From Heloderma charlesbogerti (taxonomy: Eukaryota > Chordata > Lepidosauria > Squamata > Helodermatidae): DNA of 64,000 bases. Shown piece by piece: positions 61,398 to 64,000 of the stretch. A program made the translations under genes and the position numbers. The stretch is from assembly GCA_026122225.1 (NCBI GenBank), contig JANEZZ010002062.1, forward strand, positions 372,001-436,000, read 5' to 3'. The notes under the pieces were generated by a model. The model had not been told where the DNA came from and did no database searches. It worked only from the letters and a program-made list of their open reading frames with translations. The stretch's first letter is position 1; each line of letters opens with the position of its first letter.

Positions 61398-61787
61398 AGG
61401 GCTCCTTCACACAGAGCTTTTATCCTGTGATTGAGATTGCTCCTTCACGGAAGTTTGCGGGCTCTTTACATGATGCCGTGACCCTCCAGGGCATCTCCTG
61501 CACTAAATGCCCTTTGTTCTGGTTTGAAATAGATTGCAGAGAATGAGCTATCAAATTACCCCATTGCGTTCTGCTTCAGTTTCCTCCATGAAAAGAGTTA
61601 AAGCAGCAAGAAGAGGAATGAGATCAATGATAGATAATGGAAGACTCAGGTACCGGGAGAAGGAGGGGAGAAGGGGAGGGGGGAAGGGAAGCGCGTGTAA
61701 AGGGAGTCAGTTGTGAGCCTGCATATAAAACGGAAGCAGAAAGCCCTGTTTTAAATGCAGGATTTTAGGCTGGTGTAGAGATGCCCT
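61398..61787. mobile_element. Unnamed DNA element C, copy 2, nested
   Basis: Begins AGGGCTCCTTCACACAGAGC and ends TGGTGTAGAGATGCCCT. It matches 38426-38772 in inverted orientation and is slightly longer because of a purine-rich stretch near 61655-61690. It sits inside a hAT MITE. Confidence 0.75.
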
Positions 61788-61790
61788 TCA

Positions 61791-61915
61791 GGTGCAATCC
61801 TATGCATGTTTAGACAGGAAAACAGTCCTCCAACTCCCAGCATGCCCCAGCCAGCATGCCCCAGCCAGGGAATTGTGGGACTTCTTTCTGTTTAAACATG
61901 CATAGGATTGCGCCC
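61791..61915. mobile_element. Palindromic MITE, GACAGAAAAAAGTCC family, complete, nested
   Basis: GGTGCAATCCTATGCATGTT is mirrored by AACATGCATAGGATTGCGCC. The inner arms are GACAGGAAAACAGTCC and GGACTTCTTTCTG, around duplicated CAGCATGCCCCAGC. It directly abuts element C, and TTA follows its right end; a TTA also precedes element C at 61396-61398. Confidence 0.85.
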
Positions 61916-62095
61916 TTAATTACTGGCAGTAAGTGCTTTAAGCTACGTTAGGCTGGTGTTTCATCCCCGCCCCGTTTGACTCTGTTCTTGCCCTTTTGGC
62001 CTTCGGCCTGCCCAACACTGCAATACAGCTCCTGAGAGCTTCTCTGAAATGGAATGTGGCCCTCAGGCTGAAAGAGGTTCTGTCTGTCTATAAAT

Positions 62096-62276
62096 CAGTG
62101 GAGGCTGGCAGCTCCGATACCACTGGGATGGTGAATCCGCTCCGAGTTTCAGTCAGAACCAGTCAGAACTTTAAAGGAGATATCCATGGTGCAAGCCAAT
62201 CAGTTCTGGCTGGTTCTGACTGAAACCTGGAGTGGATTCACTGCCCCACTGACATTGGAGCCACCCGCCTCCACTG
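62096..62276. mobile_element. Palindromic hAT MITE, CAGTGGAGGCTGG family, perfect duplication
   Basis: A 181-bp fold-back with ends CAGTGGAGGCTGGCAGCTCC and GGAGCCACCCGCCTCCACTG. It is flanked by identical octamers CTATAAAT at 62088-62095 and 62277-62284. The intact duplication makes it one of the younger or best-preserved insertions here. Confidence 0.95.
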
Positions 62277-62676
62277 CTATAAATCAAAATAATATCAGCC
62301 CGGTATTGAGTTGTGCAATTAGAATTCCTGGTGCCCAGAAACCTCTCCCCCCCTTCCAGAAAGTGGTGTGCGCCCAACTGAATCACACTTCTGCCTCTGG
62401 CACTGTCCTTGGTTTCTGCTGTGTGATGCTGTGAGCTCCCAGTTGTGCCCGAGATGCGGTTTGCTAAACAGCATTGCAAGTCTATTGCATGCGACTGACA
62501 ATTCTGATTAGTGCTAATGTGGGGGGAGCAGTGCCAGAGAGCTGCAGACTGGAGGAGCTGGCAGGAAGCCGCCTCTGGAAGAAGAAGAAAAAGCTCTTTA
62601 TTTTCTAATAATCTCTTCATTAGGTTTGAAATCTCCCTATGTAACAACACTGTTGATGAGCAACAGGATCCGCCTG

Positions 62677-64000
62677 CCAGATCAGACACGGGCTAGAGCT
62701 GTATCTTCAGCCTATCACGTGGCGGTGAAGGCAGCAAAAAAGGAATATTATGCTGCCTCCATCGCGTCTGCAGAGTGCTGTCCCAGGAGGCTGTTCCAAG
62801 TGGTCCGGAGCCTGGTCGGTCCTGTGGCTCCGGAACCACTGGAGCATTCTAAGGCCTCCTGTGAGGCCTTGGCAAGGCAACTTTGCAGATAAAATTGATC
62901 AGATTAGGTGTGTTACTCCGCACGCTGTGGATACAGTTAGTGAGCAAGAGGCGGCCTGTGGCAAACCGGTTTTGTGGGATCGGTTCCAGCTTCTTCCTCC
63001 TGATGAAGTGGACAAGGTGCTTTCATCTTTAAGGCCGACCACCTGCTTACTTGATCCTTGCCCATCTTGGCTCATTATGAGCTGCAGAGAGAGACTGGGT
63101 GAGGGGATCAGGGTGGTGGTGAACGCCTCCCTTGAGGAGGGAGTGATGCCATCAGCCCTCAAGGAGGCAGTGATAAGACCGCTCTTAAAGAAGCCCTTCT
63201 TGGATCCTCAAGTTCTGAACAACTTTCACCCAGTCTCAAATCTGCCATTTTTGGGCAAGGTGATTGAGCGGGTGGTGGCGGTGCAGTTGAAGGCACACTT
63301 GGAAGAAACTGATTATCTAGACCCATTTCAGTTGGGCTTCAGGCCTGGGCATGGGACAGAAATGGCCTTGGTCACCTTGGTAGATGATATGAGGAGGGCT
63401 CTGGATAGGGGTGAATGCTCCTTCCTTGTTCTCCTCGACCTCTCAGCGGCTTTTGATACCGTTGACCACAGTATCCTCCTGGACTGCCTGGAGGGGTTGG
63501 GCATTGGGGACACAGTATTGCAGTGGTTCCGGTCCTTCCTCTCTGGCAGGTACCAGAGGGTAGCACTGGGAGAAGAGGTTTCGGACTCGTGGCCACTTAC
63601 TTGTGGGGTGCCACAGGGTTCCATCCTCTCCCCGATGCTATTTAACATCTATGTGAAGCCGCTGGGGGCTATCATCAGGAGGTCCGGGGTGCAGTGTCAT
63701 CAATATGCGGATGACACGCAGCTCTACCTCTCGTTTAAATCTTCACCAAGGTTGGCCGTAGAATCCCTGTCCAAATGTCTGGAGACGGTGAGTGGCTGGA
63801 TGGTGAGGTATAGGCTGAAGCTGAACCCTGACAAGACCGAGGTACTTTTTGGTGGGAGACAAGAGGAGGCTGGGGGATGTTGACCTGGTGTTGAATGGGG
63901 TACGGCTACCCTTGAAAGACCAGGTCTGCAGCCTGGGAGTCATTTTGGACTCCCAGCTGTCCATGGAGGCTCAGGTGTCAGCTGTGAGCCGGACAGCGCT
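62677..64000 (+). mobile_element. L2-clade LINE, copy 2, truncated by the window edge
   Basis: Homology to copy 1 begins at the shared GATCAGACACGGGCTAGAGC (62679) and continues without rearrangement to the last base. Upstream sequence is unrelated to copy 1, so this copy is 5'-truncated about 170 bases further in. Divergence is about 3% by eye, with many of the differences at CpG or third positions. Confidence 0.92.
62679..64000 (+). pseudogene. L2 reverse transcriptase with two frameshifts, partial
   Basis: Two pieces of one gene: the first frame ends at 62892 after an extra A in the GGCAACTTTGCAG segment (62876-62884; copy 1 reads GGCACTTTGCAG). The second (within 62750-63883) carries the RT palm, including DLSAAFDTVDH, GVPQGSILSP and HQYADDTQLYLS. 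A second extra base, a T in GTACTTTTTGG at about 63842-63852, shifts the frame again before the window ends. The catalytic YADD is intact, but the protein cannot be made in one piece. Confidence 0.9.

Larger units (their letters stand above)
61199..62082 (-). mobile_element. hAT MITE, CCTTTTAGAATGGGG family, split by two other elements
   Basis: The first part (61199-61397) carries AGGGGTGCAGCACCTC and CCCATTCTAAAAGGTTGAAA with TGCCTTTCCTGAGACTTA. The second (61916-62082) resumes with TTAATTACTGGCAGTAAGTG, CTTTAAGCTACGTTAGG and CTCAGGCTGAAAGAGGTTC. Removing 61398-61915 restores the order seen at 33060-33931. Confidence 0.82.

Overview
This window reads as non-coding nuclear DNA from a squamate reptile (lizard or snake). 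Every long open frame is either a retroelement or a simple repeat, and I found no spliced host gene, tRNA, rRNA or CpG-island promoter. The squamate assignment rests mainly on a Sauria-type SINE at 26113-26444 (tRNA-derived head, RTE/Bov-B-like tail, exact 11-bp target duplication). Supporting evidence is a dense set of other elements: tRNA-Ala-headed SINEs, a second tRNA-type SINE that shares an L2-like tail, L2-clade LINEs, CR1 ends and many fold-back hAT and TTA-flanked MITEs. The organism call is an inference from repeat families that I recognise; no database was searched.

Layout. 0-5.6 kb: a hairpin-rich segment, two copies of a Penelope-like or hammerhead-like fragment, tRNA-Ala SINEs and MITEs. 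6-20 kb: LINE 3' fragments, a SINE split by a MITE (11.7-12.1 kb), a MIR-like SINE split by another MITE (17.5-17.9 kb), and stretches with no recognisable repeat. 20-31 kb: a dense run of palindromic hAT MITEs, the Sauria SINE, and copies of repeat families I cannot name. 31-38 kb: three nested structures, namely an L2 inside a hAT, a truncated LINE inside a hAT MITE with both sets of target duplications preserved, and LINE tails inside a 948-bp hAT. 39-41 kb: a decayed hAT transposase gene interrupted by a SINE and flanked on both sides by the same small palindromic MITE. 44-52 kb: a possible Penelope fragment, a 1.3-kb inverted repeat, long microsatellites and LINE tails. 52-55 kb: the 3' end of an LTR retrotransposon and a second copy of an unnamed family. 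55.5-64 kb: two young L2 copies in the same orientation, about 7 kb apart. The first keeps an intact 638-codon reverse-transcriptase frame; the second has two single-base frameshifts and runs off the window. Between them lie a G-rich 20-bp minisatellite inside a hAT MITE and a double nested insertion.

No genes work together as a pathway here. The biological content is a history of transposition: L2-type LINEs probably supplied the machinery for the SINEs that share their AATAAA-type tails, an RTE LINE for the Sauria SINE, and hAT transposases (one fossil survives) for the many 8-bp-flanked MITEs. Several AT-rich stretches that match no repeat I recognise could be conserved regulatory DNA, which would fit an intron or intergenic region near a developmental gene, but that is a guess from base composition alone.
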